From positions 1 to 17,377 of the forward strand of contig CAUZRD010000026.1 in the NCBI GenBank assembly GCA_963582255.1: a stretch of DNA of 17,377 nt. Reading direction: 5' to 3'. The DNA is from CAUZRD01 sp963582255 (lineage in GTDB: Bacteria > Pseudomonadota > Alphaproteobacteria > Rhizobiales > TMED25). Below the pieces are notes generated by a model. The model worked only from the letters and a program-made list of their open reading frames with translations, ran no database searches and had not been told where the DNA came from. Of this stretch, positions 17,287 to 17,377 are shown piece after piece. Both the position numbers and the translations under genes were made by a program. Every line of letters starts with the position of its first letter. Within the stretch, counting starts at the first letter, position 1.

Positions 17287-17376
17287 TTAGTTGCTTCCCA
17301 CAAACCGATCTGGATAATCCGCCCACGCACTGTCAACTTTGGAGGACAATTGCTGATCAAGATCTCGGTTAGATCC
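17287..17376 (-). CDS. Possible 3' end of a further minus-strand gene (partial)
   Basis: The minus strand is open from the window edge to a TAA at 17287-17289. It reads 29 residues that end VDSAWADYPDRFVGSN. The composition is protein-like, and the YPDRFV ending faintly recalls C-termini of some IS3-type transposases. A 29-codon opening can occur by chance, so this is tentative. Confidence 0.3.
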   Translation of the reverse strand, partial: GSNRDLDQQLSSKVDSAWADYPDRFVGSN

Positions 17377-17377
17377 T

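Noticed and set aside
10344..17377. Mobile island with attachment sites
   Set aside because: No integrase, tRNA-end repeat or terminal inverted repeat was found, and codon use looks like the rest of the window.

Overview
The window looks like chromosomal DNA of an alphaproteobacterium. The 23S and 5S rRNA have alphaproteobacterial wording, for example the 5S core and the 23S 3' end closing in GGCUUGAUC. Base composition is moderate and the genes look like those of a heterotroph. A marine lineage such as SAR116 would fit, but that is only a guess. There is no plasmid, phage, CRISPR or complete insertion sequence.

Layout: (1) 1-2250 is the distal half of an rRNA operon: partial 23S, then 5S, then a rho-independent terminator, with no tRNA in the spacer or after the 5S. 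(2) 2373-3644 is a two-gene unit, bioY (biotin ECF transporter S subunit) and rpe (ribulose-phosphate 3-epimerase). (3) 3591-5466 is an array of three tandem units of about 625 bp. Each carries a minus-strand gene for a small membrane-anchored protein of unknown function and starts with the tail of rpe, so the duplication took the end of the housekeeping gene with it. (4) 5534-7459 encodes a family 5 solute-binding protein. It is followed by what looks like the first codons of its lost permease. (5) 7618-10343 holds a Gfo/Idh/MocA oxidoreductase (minus) diverging from a zinc alcohol dehydrogenase and a YtoQ-family protein (plus). (6) 10468-17155 is a catabolic island: a TauD/TfdA dioxygenase (minus) diverging from a ThDP enzyme plus a two-cupin protein (plus). 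These converge on a minus-strand group FAH hydrolase, SDR and BKACE. A fragment of another minus-strand frame may enter at the right edge.

How the genes work together (inference): regions 5 and 6 contain an oxygenase, two or three NAD-type dehydrogenases, a ThDP carboligase/decarboxylase, a beta-keto acid cleavage enzyme and an FAH-type C-C hydrolase. That set fits oxidation of a small organic acid or amine to a beta-keto or acylpyruvate intermediate, followed by cleavage to central metabolites. The substrate cannot be read from sequence. No regulator or transporter permease is encoded here. The most unusual parts are the triple tandem paralog array with rpe-tail copies and the orphaned binding protein with a permease stub.
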